DNA of 64,000 bases from an uncultured Gammaproteobacteria bacterium (GTDB lineage Bacteria > Pseudomonadota > Gammaproteobacteria > Pseudomonadales > Pseudohongiellaceae), in contig CAJXUA010000005.1 in assembly GCA_913060695.1 (NCBI GenBank), positions 1-64,000 on the forward strand, given 5' to 3'. Below are positions 17,844 through 28,004 of the stretch, in pieces (within the stretch, counting starts at the first letter, position 1; the number at the start of each line of letters is the position of its first letter). The position numbers were made by a program, and so were the translations under genes. The notes under the pieces are model-generated. The model saw only the letters and a program-made list of their open reading frames with translations, did not search any database and was not told the DNA's origin.

Positions 17844-18746
17844 TTAAATTAGTTCGCTGAACAATGCCACAAGTTCATCCAGTTTTTCTTGTACCGCGTT
17901 GTCCAAATCAACTCCCTGCAATTGATCGGAGAGTGCACGAATAAACAACTTCGTATTATGTAATTCCGTAAGCCCTCTGGTACTGCCGAACGCCTCGGGC
18001 CAGGTATTCACTGACTTAGGCTTAGCGAAGCCCGTGAACCAATTCAGCCAAGCGGTGCTCGTTAAAGCGTCACGTCTTAGCAGAATAGCGATTGGCCTGG
18101 CCAGTCTATCTCCTTCATTGAAATGATAGAAACTTTCTGCTGCGCTCACCTTGCTGCCTATAGCTATAAGGATTAGCGCTGCCTGGTCCTCGCTCAGCGC
18201 CGGGTGTAGAGAGAATCGCCACAGCACATCTGCTAAATGCGCAATCGGGTGCACCCACCCTAGCTCATCCTCGAAGCCTCTAAATTCTTGTTCGTCGCGC
18301 AAGGCCTGCGCGCAGGCCTGTAGAAGTTGTTCGCGCTGTGTTGTAGTCATGAATGCGTCTATGGCGTCGGCGCGTAATAGTTCGCTGATGATCAATGCGG
18401 AGAAGGAGCGTTGCAGGCTAAGCTCTCTAGTAGCAGGGCTTAGATTGGCTGAGAGTTGCTGCAAGAGGAACTGTTTTCGGTCGACAGAGAGTTGTGCATT
18501 GCGCAGCCAAACACTGAAAAGGCCGTAGCCGATATCGTCACGTAATTCGGGGTTGGGCGACCTGAGGCATTGTAGCAGTGGCTCGGCTAAGGTGTTCGCG
18601 TCGGCACTGTCAGCCGCAGCGGCGATGGGCCGCCAATAGTCCAAGGCTGCTGGCTCATCGAGGCAATCTGGAGCCTGTGCACTGGCTATGCTGGACAAGC
18701 CAAGGGAGCAAGACAATATAGCGGCTCTGCTTAGCTTGGTGTACAT
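17844..18746 (-). CDS. Hypothetical secreted protein
   Basis: ORF 17844-18788; internal ATG at 18746 (MYTKLSRAAILSCSLGLSSIASAQ) gives a signal peptide and is preceded by a poly-G SD-like tract. Confidence 0.6.
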   Translation of the reverse strand: MYTKLSRAAILSCSLGLSSIASAQAPDCLDEPAALDYWRPIAAAADSADANTLAEPLLQCLRSPNPELRDDIGYGLFSVWLRNAQLSVDRKQFLLQQLSANLSPATRELSLQRSFSALIISELLRADAIDAFMTTTQREQLLQACAQALRDEQEFRGFEDELGWVHPIAHLADVLWRFSLHPALSEDQAALILIAIGSKVSAAESFYHFNEGDRLARPIAILLRRDALTSTAWLNWFTGFAKPKSVNTWPEAFGSTRGLTELHNTKLFIRALSDQLQGVDLDNAVQEKLDELVALFSELI

Positions 18747-18760
18747 CTCGTTACCCCCCC

Positions 18761-20602
18761 CTATTGGCCAGTTTGGCTGCCTAGCCATTTCTCGCGGAAG
18801 GCCTTTGCCTGTGGTGATAACGGCCGCTGCACGCTCTCGTCGGACACTATTATCAGTGCGGGATCCGTGATGAAGGTGACCTCGCTCGTGCGCGTCACTC
18901 CGCGTTGTTCGTACTCGATGGGAAGGGTGTCTCCTGAGCTTACGCGTTGTAGCAAGCGTTCCCAGCCTCTTTCGCTGCGCATATTGTAGCGCCCAATCTT
19001 GAGTATGTGGTCACCACGCTCCAGTCCTGCAATGTAGAGGGGCGAGCCGACTAGTGTTGGGCTTTCCAGCGTGGCTCGCTCGTCCGCAAAATCTAAGTCG
19101 ATGGTCCCAAGGCTCGCCTGTTCGGGGGAGTCCAGCTGTAGTAGTAGACCCGCACTCGCCAGAAGGCTCGCATAGTCTGGCAGCTCACTGGAGTGAACAA
19201 AGCGTTGGAAGAAGTCGGAGGCGAATGCAGGGTCTCCTGTGGTAGTTGCTAATGTATTTTGCAGATCATCTAATGTGTAGGGGATTTCGGTGCGGCCGAA
19301 GTCCTGCCAAAGTGCACGCATATAATCGTCAAGGCTTAAGTCGAAGTCGCTACGCAGCGTAAGGTCCAGCGATAGGGCTAGGGCGGCGCCGTAAGTGTAA
19401 TAGGTGAAGAAGGTATTGCGGAAGTTGGTCGGGTCTAATGCGGTTGCAGCATCCACGAACGGCGCTTGCATGCTCATCTCGACTGGGCTAAAGAACTCGC
19501 GCCCAGTGGAGTGTGTTATGGAATTGACTAAACTCTGCACGATCTCCAAATATTCCTGTTCCGTGCGCATGCCACTGCGGCGTAGGAGTAGGTTGCCATA
19601 GTACTGCGTGAATCCTTCGGCTAGCCATAGCTCCCCAGAAAGATTAGCCTCTTCGTAATTGAAGGGCTGGAGAGAGAGAGGGCGGATTCGCTCGACATTC
19701 CAGCTATGGAAAAACTCATGAGAAAGAGTGCCGAGCATCGCGGAGGCATTGTCGGTCAAGCCGTTCGAGTTGGTCAGGATGGTGGAGTTGCGATGCTCCA
19801 TGCCGTCTCCATTCACATGGGGCAGATAGTCCGCGATGAAGGTATAGGTGCCGTGGTCGAAGTTGGGGAGTTCTCCATACACCGCCATGTGCTCATACAC
19901 CACTTTCTCCGCCATCTGCGCCAATTCGTCAACGTCCTCTTCGCTGGCGTCGTGGTGTACTGCAAGGCGAATTAGATAGTCTTCCCCTTTGGATTGCACG
20001 CTGAACTCTCGCAAGGAGAAGTCGCTGATTTCGGTGGGGCTATCGAGAAAATATTGCAAGTCAGGTGCAGTAAACTCATTAGAGCGAGGGGTGGGGACAA
20101 GTTGAGTCGCAATCTTCCAGTCCGTATTGAATTCGGTGAAGCGCACTCGTAGTGGGCGGTGGTCGAAATTACGCGCCCACATGAAGGTGGCAGGCATGTT
20201 CAAATGCGCGTGGCTAAGGTCGATCTGCGAGTAAGTGCCATCTGCGCGGTCGGCAAATAGAGTGTAGCTAAGCTTCACATAGCTGCCGGGGTTGGCGATG
20301 TTCCACTGGTAGGGCGAGGGGCGAGAAATCTCTAGAGGATTGCCGTCGCGATCCAAAGCGCTGACCTGATACACATTTTTAGCGAATTCGTGCAATGCAT
20401 AGCGTCCCGGAGAGGAGCGGCTCATGCGCATCTCCAGCACTTCAAGGTCTGCAGGCAGATCGTTATAGGTCACGCTGATGCGAGCCTCGTGATGTACCGC
20501 ATTGGCGAAAGACACCTCGTAGAGAACGGTTTCCTGAGCCTGGCTCAAAGGCGTACACGCGACGATGCTCGCAATCAGAAGCAAAATAAAGAAGGGTTTC
20601 AT
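18761..20602 (-). CDS. M61 family metallopeptidase (glycyl aminopeptidase-like) with C-terminal PDZ-like region
   Basis: LSHEFFHSWNVERIRP (HExxH-like), WLAEGFTQYYGNLLLRRSG. Confidence 0.9.
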   Translation of the reverse strand: MKPFFILLLIASIVACTPLSQAQETVLYEVSFANAVHHEARISVTYNDLPADLEVLEMRMSRSSPGRYALHEFAKNVYQVSALDRDGNPLEISRPSPYQWNIANPGSYVKLSYTLFADRADGTYSQIDLSHAHLNMPATFMWARNFDHRPLRVRFTEFNTDWKIATQLVPTPRSNEFTAPDLQYFLDSPTEISDFSLREFSVQSKGEDYLIRLAVHHDASEEDVDELAQMAEKVVYEHMAVYGELPNFDHGTYTFIADYLPHVNGDGMEHRNSTILTNSNGLTDNASAMLGTLSHEFFHSWNVERIRPLSLQPFNYEEANLSGELWLAEGFTQYYGNLLLRRSGMRTEQEYLEIVQSLVNSITHSTGREFFSPVEMSMQAPFVDAATALDPTNFRNTFFTYYTYGAALALSLDLTLRSDFDLSLDDYMRALWQDFGRTEIPYTLDDLQNTLATTTGDPAFASDFFQRFVHSSELPDYASLLASAGLLLQLDSPEQASLGTIDLDFADERATLESPTLVGSPLYIAGLERGDHILKIGRYNMRSERGWERLLQRVSSGDTLPIEYEQRGVTRTSEVTFITDPALIIVSDESVQRPLSPQAKAFREKWLGSQTGQ

Positions 20603-20715
20603 AGGCTTTGGACTTCACTTACCGAGAAAAAGAACGAAGTCGAGAATAGCGGTAATGCCGCTGCTTGGAAAGTCTCAAGCGCACTGCGTCTGATCGAACT
20701 AATATTGCCCAGTGC

Positions 20716-22794
20716 CTATTGGCTCTGCGCTACCCCCGCGATGCTCGCATCCACGGGCCAAACATTCTCAGCCCAGAGATTGTTGCGGGCCATGAAAATG
20801 TCCTGTTGATAGTGCGTATAGGCCGTCTCGCTAAGGTCGACACCAGTGACCCCCTCTAGCAGCATCACACCTTCCATTAGGGTGCGCTGCCAAGACCTGC
20901 CCACATCTAGATCTTCCAATAAGGCTGTATATTGCTCGTTGGCCAGTATTCTTGCGGGGAAATAAATCTCTTGTGCATGTGCGAGATTGAGAAGCCAGCG
21001 TTTCTGTAGTGGATGAATCTGACTCCAATAATGGGCCCCGGCGTCGAAGTCTCCCAGCATGAAGCTGGCAACTCCGTTGGAGTAGGCGGAATCTTTATCG
21101 TCATCGAACTCACGCAAGAAGCTAGCGTTCTCACGGTTCAGTGCCCCTCTAGCGGTATCTACGATCAAGGTAGTGAGTTCGGCGGAAGGACCTTGCCTAT
21201 CTGCGAGTTTCTGGCGCTCGAGAAAGGGAATGGCCTCCTGGTAATTACCGATAGCGGTGAGGTCTCGCGCTACGCTGCCGAGGAAGCCCACATGCTTGGG
21301 TCTTTCCAATAGCTGTAATTTGCGCGCGGGTATCGCCTGCGCTGGTGGCAAAAGGGTAATGCGATAACTCCAAATCTCATCGGGTGATATTTTAAATGGA
21401 CCAACCTCTGCGGCCTTGTCTAGGAAGCGTTGAGCCTCGTCATACAGTCGCGCGCTCATCAGCAATAATGCGTAATGAGCCATGGCGAAATCAGGCGGTG
21501 TGCCAGAGAGAATCTGCTGGCGCAACACGGTTTCTTCTTGGCGATACTCATTGCCAGCCATGCGTAACTCGATCGCTCTTATAGAGACTAGAGCGGGATG
21601 TTCACGGTCGATACTAGCAATCGCTCTATGGGATTTCGCTACCAATTCTAGAAGACGTTGCTTCTCGGCTATTTTCGCAAACACAGAATAATTATTCGCA
21701 GCGGCACTTAGGCCGAGGTGTGCGCTGACAAAGGTTGGATCAAGCTCGATGGCTTCGGTGTAATACTCTATTGCAAGCTGCCAATCATCGGGGTTGAACT
21801 GAGCATTATGAAACTCAGCCTTCATGAACCGGTCGTAAGCGATGGCGTCGCTAGTGCCCCAGTCCAGCATATTGGCCCGATGCTCGTCATCTAAGTGGAT
21901 TGCCAGAGCCCCCACAATATTAGTGACGATGGTGTCTTGGATGTTGAACAACTCGCCCTGATTCATGTCGAAGCGGCCCGAGTATTCGTAGACGCCATCG
22001 TCGGTGCGAACCAAGTTAATGATCACGCGCAGGCGCTCGTCCGCCTGAATTAAGGTGCCTTGCAGAACATGAGTGAGATGGGAGGGGAGTCTGCTGATAC
22101 CGAAGCGTGTTGGGGTAGAGGAGGTGTCGGTATCGCTTATGGCTAATACCTCCATAGGACCTAAGTTAGAGAGTCCGTTAATTAGGGTGCTGGTTAAGCC
22201 ATCGACCAAATAGCGGTTGCTATCCCCGCCATTGCTTTCGAATCGAAATGGCGACACGCCAATTACTAGCTGATCAACTTGTCGTTGAGTGCGCTCGGAC
22301 TCCGCTAGCCATCCTAGCCCCGAAAGTATTACGGCGGCCGCAATGCCGACCAACCATTGGCGAGTGTCGGCTAAGTCGAGTTTCTGCCGCATTCGACTCA
22401 GTAAGCTTGCGGGTTCTGGAATCACTGTAGCGCTGTCTGCCAGTACATCGGCCAATAGTTTATAGCCGCGTTTCGGTACTGTCTTGATATAGCGCTGCCT
22501 TCGCACGCTGTCGCCCATGGCGGCGCGCAGTTCTGCAATCGCCTTGTGAATCGCGTGGTCCGATGCCACGGAGCTCCAGAATTTGTGCAGCAGCTCCTCG
22601 GTACTCACGATGCGATCAGAATGCTCGATCAAGTAAATCAATACATCCATGCAGCGAGGCGAGACTTTATTCTCCACCTCCCCGAGCGTTATGGTGCAAC
22701 TACCTTTCGATATCTCGAATGGCCCCAAAGCAATAATGCGATTTATCTCAGCCCCAGTCATGCCCTCTCCAAGATTGTAACGTTGCGCACTCAA
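20716..22794 (-). CDS. CadC/ToxR-type winged-helix regulator with TM helix and TPR-like C-terminus
   Basis: VSPRCMDVLIYLIEHSDRIVSTEELLHKFW...KTVPKRGYKLLA; TM segment QWLVGIAAAVILSGLGWLA. Confidence 0.88.
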   Translation of the reverse strand: MSAQRYNLGEGMTGAEINRIIALGPFEISKGSCTITLGEVENKVSPRCMDVLIYLIEHSDRIVSTEELLHKFWSSVASDHAIHKAIAELRAAMGDSVRRQRYIKTVPKRGYKLLADVLADSATVIPEPASLLSRMRQKLDLADTRQWLVGIAAAVILSGLGWLAESERTQRQVDQLVIGVSPFRFESNGGDSNRYLVDGLTSTLINGLSNLGPMEVLAISDTDTSSTPTRFGISRLPSHLTHVLQGTLIQADERLRVIINLVRTDDGVYEYSGRFDMNQGELFNIQDTIVTNIVGALAIHLDDEHRANMLDWGTSDAIAYDRFMKAEFHNAQFNPDDWQLAIEYYTEAIELDPTFVSAHLGLSAAANNYSVFAKIAEKQRLLELVAKSHRAIASIDREHPALVSIRAIELRMAGNEYRQEETVLRQQILSGTPPDFAMAHYALLLMSARLYDEAQRFLDKAAEVGPFKISPDEIWSYRITLLPPAQAIPARKLQLLERPKHVGFLGSVARDLTAIGNYQEAIPFLERQKLADRQGPSAELTTLIVDTARGALNRENASFLREFDDDKDSAYSNGVASFMLGDFDAGAHYWSQIHPLQKRWLLNLAHAQEIYFPARILANEQYTALLEDLDVGRSWQRTLMEGVMLLEGVTGVDLSETAYTHYQQDIFMARNNLWAENVWPVDASIAGVAQSQ

Positions 22795-22898
22795 TTGGTG
22801 CGCCCGCCTTCAATTAGGTCATTTCTTCTCGCGATTTCAGCGCGCAAACCGCAATCCTTGGTTTTTGCTGCACCGTTACTGGAGTAGTGCAATTTAGA

Positions 22899-22920
22899 TA
22901 CCAGCGCATAGGCGCTGGTA
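22899..22920. repeat. 9-bp hairpin upstream of TonB receptor gene
   Basis: TACCAGCGC-ATAG-GCGCTGGTA. Confidence 0.7.
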
Positions 22921-23075
22921 CTGATTCTCCCGCGCTTCTCCCCGCTAAGGGAGAAATTGGGGACTAAGTAGGAAGGAATTTCATGAGCTAGGAGGCGAAT
23001 AATTCGCACAATCCTACTGCAGAGCGGATGTGGCGCATTCGATCTTCACTGTAGTAGGCCATCCCACATGAAGGA

Positions 23076-25682
23076 GTGAATACAATGGTTCCCACTAACC
23101 GACGCTTACTAGCATTATTAATCGCAGGTCTCTCTTCTGGAGCAATCAGCTCGACAGCTATCGCGCAAGATTCCGAGGCTAATCTAGAAGAAATCATTAT
23201 TACAGGTTCACGCGCTCGCCCCCGTACGGTGACCGACTCACCGGTTCCAGTCGATGTTTTCAATACTGAGACGATTCGTGAGGTCGCTTTCACCGATACC
23301 AATGACGTTATAAAGACGCTGGTACCCTCCTTCAACATCTCCCGTCAGCCGATCAGCGATGGCGGCACATTTATACGTCCCGCACAGTTGCGTGGCATGC
23401 CTACCGATAAAACACTGGTGTTGGTGAACTCGAAGCGTCGTCACCGTGCAGCTCTAGTCTCTATCGGCGGATCTGGTACACAGGGGCCTGATATCGCTAC
23501 CATCCCCACAGCGGCGCTGAAAACCGTAGAAGTACTGCGTGATGGCGCGGCAGCACAATACGGCTCCGACGCGATTGCTGGCGTAATTAACTTCATCCTC
23601 AAAGACAACACCGAGGGTGCAAGCCTTACAGTAGACACTGGTGGCTACTCAGAGGGGGATGGCGATCAAGTCACGGTACAAGGCAATATAGGTCTGCCCC
23701 TAGGCGAGAGTGGCTTCTTGAGCATCTCTGGCGAGTTCAGCGAATCTGAAGCGACTAGCCGCGGCGAACAATACTGTGAGTCTTGGTTCTGCCTAGACCC
23801 TAACAACCCGGTCTACAATCCCAATGCCGGCTATGCGGCCTATACAACTGACCCAACCTTCATGGCGGGCGTGTCCGATGCGAACATCGGCCAAGGTCCT
23901 TATGTGCAACCTTGGGGAACGCCAAACACCGAAGCTGTCCGCGTGTTCTTCAATAGCGGCTACGACTTAGGTGGCGGCACAGAGCTTTACGCATTCGGCA
24001 ACTACTCGGCTAGCTCCGCTGACGGTGGCTTCTACTACCGCTATCCTAACAATGGCACTATCGAAGATCTGCGTCGTGCCGACGGCTCCATCTATAGCCC
24101 ACTGGAGAAGTTCCCCGGTGGTTTCACGCCGCGTTTCTTCGGGGATGTATTCGACGCTTCTATAGTTGGCGGTATTCGCGGTGAGTTGAACAGCGGCATC
24201 TCCTATGACTTGAGCGCCCGTGGCGGCAGCAGCAAGGTCGAGTACACGCTCAAGAATACGATCAACCCTTCTATGGGGCCTGACTCGCCCACGAGTTTCC
24301 GTCCTGGCGACTTGGTCAACGAGGAAGTGCAGTACCAAGCCGATTTCTCCTACGAGATGGGCGAGGCCTTGTGGGCGTTCGGCGCTAGCTATATGGATGA
24401 GTCCTATGAGGTCGTGGGCGGCGATGTGGCCTCCTACGCGCCAGGTCCTTATGCGACACCGGATCCATGGAATCTATGTGCGGCAGATATGACGCCTACA
24501 GCGGCGGGCTCCGCAGCGATAGCCGGTGGTTCAAGCCTAAACTGCGCTAGCAGCAGCGACCCTGTCTATAAAGTGGTAGGGGTGGGTTCGAACGGTTTTC
24601 CGGGCAACTCTCCGCAGTTCTCGGAAACTTACTCGCGTGACTCTTACGCGGCGTATGTGGACTTGAGTGGAAATGTATCGGAGAACCTGTTCCTGCAAGG
24701 GGCGATGCGCTACGAGGACTACTCTGACTTCGACTCAGAGTTGGTATACAAGGTCGCTGGCAAGTTCGATATCACAGATAACTTTGGTCTGCGTGCCTCC
24801 TACGGTACTGGTTTCCGTGCACCCACTCCAGGTCAGCAAGGCACGATTAACGTATCCACGCGTCTGCCCAACGGTCTGCCTGTTGCGACTGGGCTGTTCC
24901 CAGCCAATAGCGATGTGGCACTGGCACTAGGCTCCTCTCCGCTGACTCCCGAGCTGGCAACGAACTACACCTTCGGTATTACGGGCAGTTTCGGTGAGCT
25001 GGACCTAACTGTGGATATGTACCGCATCGACATGGAGGACCGTACTTACGCGATCTCCACTCGTGATGTGTCAACTGACCCCACCTCTGGTTCTGCCTAC
25101 TCCAACTATGAAGCGTTGGTTGCAGCTGGCATTCCAGGTGCGGAGTCGATCGGCGGGGTGCTCTATTTCGCCAACGCTTTCGACACCAAGACACAGGGTG
25201 TCGATATTGTTGCTACTTATCCGCTGTCACTGACTAGTGATTCAGAGACCATTCTAACGGCCTCGATGAACTTCAATAAGAGTGAATTCGAAACCGACCC
25301 GAGTGCTTATCTGAACGCAGAGAACACTTATGATTTCGAAAATGGTGATCCGCAGTGGCGCGGTGTGGTTATGGCGCGACACATGGTCGGTGATCTCACT
25401 CTGATGGGCCGAGCGAACATCTATGGCTCCTACGAGAACTCAAATCCTGTCGGGGGTGTATTGACTGTGCAGGAATACGACCCAGTGGTGCAGTTCGATA
25501 TCGAGGGGCGCTACCGTTTCGACGAAATATTCACTCTAGCGATCGGTGGGCGCAACATATTCGACGAGTATCCACAGAAGGACAAGCTCGGCGATTACTG
25601 CTGTGGTGCTCTATACCCTACTGGCACACCAGTGAGTTGGGATGGCAGTTATTACTACCTACGTCTGACAGCTGACTTCTAA
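23076..25682 (+). CDS. TonB-dependent receptor
   Basis: 868 aa; LEEIIITGSRARPRT plug start, VEVLRDGAAAQYGSDAIAGVINFIL, C-terminal YYYLRLTADF. Confidence 0.95.
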   Translation: MNTMVPTNRRLLALLIAGLSSGAISSTAIAQDSEANLEEIIITGSRARPRTVTDSPVPVDVFNTETIREVAFTDTNDVIKTLVPSFNISRQPISDGGTFIRPAQLRGMPTDKTLVLVNSKRRHRAALVSIGGSGTQGPDIATIPTAALKTVEVLRDGAAAQYGSDAIAGVINFILKDNTEGASLTVDTGGYSEGDGDQVTVQGNIGLPLGESGFLSISGEFSESEATSRGEQYCESWFCLDPNNPVYNPNAGYAAYTTDPTFMAGVSDANIGQGPYVQPWGTPNTEAVRVFFNSGYDLGGGTELYAFGNYSASSADGGFYYRYPNNGTIEDLRRADGSIYSPLEKFPGGFTPRFFGDVFDASIVGGIRGELNSGISYDLSARGGSSKVEYTLKNTINPSMGPDSPTSFRPGDLVNEEVQYQADFSYEMGEALWAFGASYMDESYEVVGGDVASYAPGPYATPDPWNLCAADMTPTAAGSAAIAGGSSLNCASSSDPVYKVVGVGSNGFPGNSPQFSETYSRDSYAAYVDLSGNVSENLFLQGAMRYEDYSDFDSELVYKVAGKFDITDNFGLRASYGTGFRAPTPGQQGTINVSTRLPNGLPVATGLFPANSDVALALGSSPLTPELATNYTFGITGSFGELDLTVDMYRIDMEDRTYAISTRDVSTDPTSGSAYSNYEALVAAGIPGAESIGGVLYFANAFDTKTQGVDIVATYPLSLTSDSETILTASMNFNKSEFETDPSAYLNAENTYDFENGDPQWRGVVMARHMVGDLTLMGRANIYGSYENSNPVGGVLTVQEYDPVVQFDIEGRYRFDEIFTLAIGGRNIFDEYPQKDKLGDYCCGALYPTGTPVSWDGSYYYLRLTADF

Positions 25683-25689
25683 GCCCGTC

Positions 25690-25723
25690 GCAAGCACGAG
25701 GGGCATTGCCTCCTTGTGCTTGC
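25690..25723 (+). terminator. Intercistronic hairpin after TonB receptor gene
   Basis: GCAAGCAC ... GTGCTTGC; no clear T-tract. Confidence 0.45.
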
Positions 25724-25757
25724 TCACTTTCGAATTGAATTACTAGGAGCTTATTAG

Positions 25758-27338
25758 ATGAGCAACTCTGTCAGTCGTCGCGAATTCATGAATTTGTTAG
25801 GGGCCACTTTTGGTACTAACGCCTTGATTCAAATGGGTTCCGCTTTAAGCCTTATGCCTACGACGGCATCGGCAGCTTCGTTATCACTAGCGGCACCAAT
25901 CGCGGGTAAAGGGAAAGTGCTAGTGCTCGGCGCAGGGATCTCTGGACTGACCGTAGCGTGGGAGTTGACCAAAGCAGGCTACGACTGCACGGTGCTGGAA
26001 GCATCGAACCGCGCCGGGGGCCGTGTGATGACGGTTCGTTCGGGCGATGTTGTTGATGAGATCGGTAACAATCAAGTGTGTGAATGGGACAACGAACCTC
26101 ATATGTATTTCAATGCGGGAGCGGCGCGCATTCCTAGCACCCATCGTAATCTACTCGGATACTGTAAGGAGCTTGGCGTCGAGCTTGAGATGTTTATAAA
26201 CGAGTCCAAGACTGCCTATGTGCAAGATGACGCGATGCTCGGTGGCGCGCGGATTCGTAATGGTGAGATGTCCACCAACGTGCGTGGTTTCTTGGCAGAG
26301 CTTTTCGCGAAATGCTATACCAGTGCACAATTAGATCAGCCATTTTCCGACACAGAGTCTGAGAAGATTCTTGGCCTAATTTCCCAGTTTGGTGATCTCA
26401 ACGAGAACATGCTCTACAAAGGCAGTTCACGTGCCGGTTATGTAAGCGGTGGTTTCCTAGACCACGGGATACAGAAGGATATGGTGGCTTTCAAGAAACT
26501 CATGGAAAGCCAGATGCTGGGTTTGAGCTTCACTGCTAATGAGGGTGAGACCGGGCCGATGTTGATGCAACCGGTCGGTGGCATGGACATGGTGATAAAG
26601 GGCTTTACGCGAGCTCTTGGCGATAAAGTGGTGTACAAGGCGCCAGTCACGGGAATTACGCTTAAAGATGATGGTGTGGATGTCAGCTTTGAGCGCGATG
26701 GTGTTCGGCAGAGCATCTCCGCCGATTATTGTTTCAACTGTATTCCTTCCCATTTGATGACGGGTATTCCTAATAACTATCCGAGTGACTATTTCGAGTC
26801 CATGAGCTCTATCAAACGTGGCGAAGCCTATAAATCGGCTTTTCAGGCTAAGAAGCGTTTCTGGGAAGACGAGGATATCTACGGCGGCATAAGCTGGATC
26901 AATGCTCCGATACAGCAGATCTGGTATCCACCTCACGGCATTCATAAGGCGAAGGGAGTCATACTCGCCGCCTACAATTTCGGCGGCGGCATGCACTTCA
27001 CCAAGATGTCACAGGCGCAACGCGTCGAGGCTGCTCTCGCGCAAGGTGAAAAGCTGCATCCCAATTATCGAGAGATGGTCGAGAAGCCAATTACGATCGC
27101 CTGGCACCGCATGAATCATATGCTGGGTTGCTCCGGCCGATGGGGTTCGGGCTTCGGGGGTTGGACTGATGAGATCCAAACATTATTCGATCGTCTCCAA
27201 CAACCTACTCCAGGGGGGCGCCATTATTTCATTGGTGATCAGGTGAGTTACCACGGTGCTTGGCAAGAGAGCGCGATAGCCTCGGCGCATTGGGCATTGG
27301 CAGATATGGATCTGCGCGCACGAAACATGGGTGTCTAG
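25758..27338 (+). CDS. Tat-exported flavin monoamine oxidase family protein
   Basis: SRREFMNLLG Tat motif; VLVLGAGISGLTVAWELTKAGYDCTVLEASNRAGGR FAD-binding motif. Confidence 0.93.
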   Translation: MSNSVSRREFMNLLGATFGTNALIQMGSALSLMPTTASAASLSLAAPIAGKGKVLVLGAGISGLTVAWELTKAGYDCTVLEASNRAGGRVMTVRSGDVVDEIGNNQVCEWDNEPHMYFNAGAARIPSTHRNLLGYCKELGVELEMFINESKTAYVQDDAMLGGARIRNGEMSTNVRGFLAELFAKCYTSAQLDQPFSDTESEKILGLISQFGDLNENMLYKGSSRAGYVSGGFLDHGIQKDMVAFKKLMESQMLGLSFTANEGETGPMLMQPVGGMDMVIKGFTRALGDKVVYKAPVTGITLKDDGVDVSFERDGVRQSISADYCFNCIPSHLMTGIPNNYPSDYFESMSSIKRGEAYKSAFQAKKRFWEDEDIYGGISWINAPIQQIWYPPHGIHKAKGVILAAYNFGGGMHFTKMSQAQRVEAALAQGEKLHPNYREMVEKPITIAWHRMNHMLGCSGRWGSGFGGWTDEIQTLFDRLQQPTPGGRHYFIGDQVSYHGAWQESAIASAHWALADMDLRARNMGV

Positions 27339-27365
27339 GCCCCTTCGCGAACTTACGGAGAATTA

Positions 27366-27989
27366 TTGATGAAGATTATTTTGGTATGGAGTGCGGCAGT
27401 GCTGATTTGTGCCTTCAGCGCAAAAGGCCTCGCGCAGGCCGAGGACCAGTATTACAACGACCGCTATTGCACTACCTGTCACGGTGTTGATGGCATTGGG
27501 AACGAGGGTGTCTCTGCGCCGCGTTTAGCTGGAATGGAGCCTTGGTATTTACAACGACAACTAGAGTCGTTCCGTGCTGGCACTCGCGGGACGCACAAAA
27601 TGGATGTGCAGGGTTCCGAGATGCAGCCGATGGCGGCTAAATTAAGTGATGACAGTATCGCCGACATCGTGGCTTGGGTTGGAAGCTGGGAGTATAAACC
27701 TGCGCAGATCACCGTGAAAGGCGATGCCGAGGCTGGCAAATCATTGTACGCCACCTGTGCGGCTTGTCATGGCACTCAGGGGGAGGGCAACGAGGCGTTT
27801 GCTGCCCCCGCTCTAGCAGGGCAAAGCGACTGGTATCTGAAAACCCAGTTAGAGAATTTCAAGGCCGGTTACCGCGGACGCGATCCAAGGGATAGTTTCG
27901 GTTCACAGATGGTTGCGATGGCGTCGATGCTTAAAGACGAGGCCGCAATCAAAAATATTGTCAGTTACATCAACACACTTGGCCGCTAA
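27366..27989 (+). CDS. Di-heme cytochrome c (c4-like)
   Basis: Two CxxCH motifs, CTTCHG and CAACHG, signal peptide. Confidence 0.92.
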   Translation: MMKIILVWSAAVLICAFSAKGLAQAEDQYYNDRYCTTCHGVDGIGNEGVSAPRLAGMEPWYLQRQLESFRAGTRGTHKMDVQGSEMQPMAAKLSDDSIADIVAWVGSWEYKPAQITVKGDAEAGKSLYATCAACHGTQGEGNEAFAAPALAGQSDWYLKTQLENFKAGYRGRDPRDSFGSQMVAMASMLKDEAAIKNIVSYINTLGR

Positions 27990-28004
27990 GGCGAGGAGCA
28001 GGAA

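Noticed and set aside
20831-21312. Several ORFs antisense or out of frame within the CadC-like gene
   Set aside because: Contained in a clear long coding frame; no independent support.
22861-23075. Third copy of the TonB leader RNA upstream of 23076
   Set aside because: Hairpins are present, but the shared blocks (AAAAGTCG, GTCGCATAGG, ACGACCACCCGGC, AGAGGTCGCAATATG) are absent.
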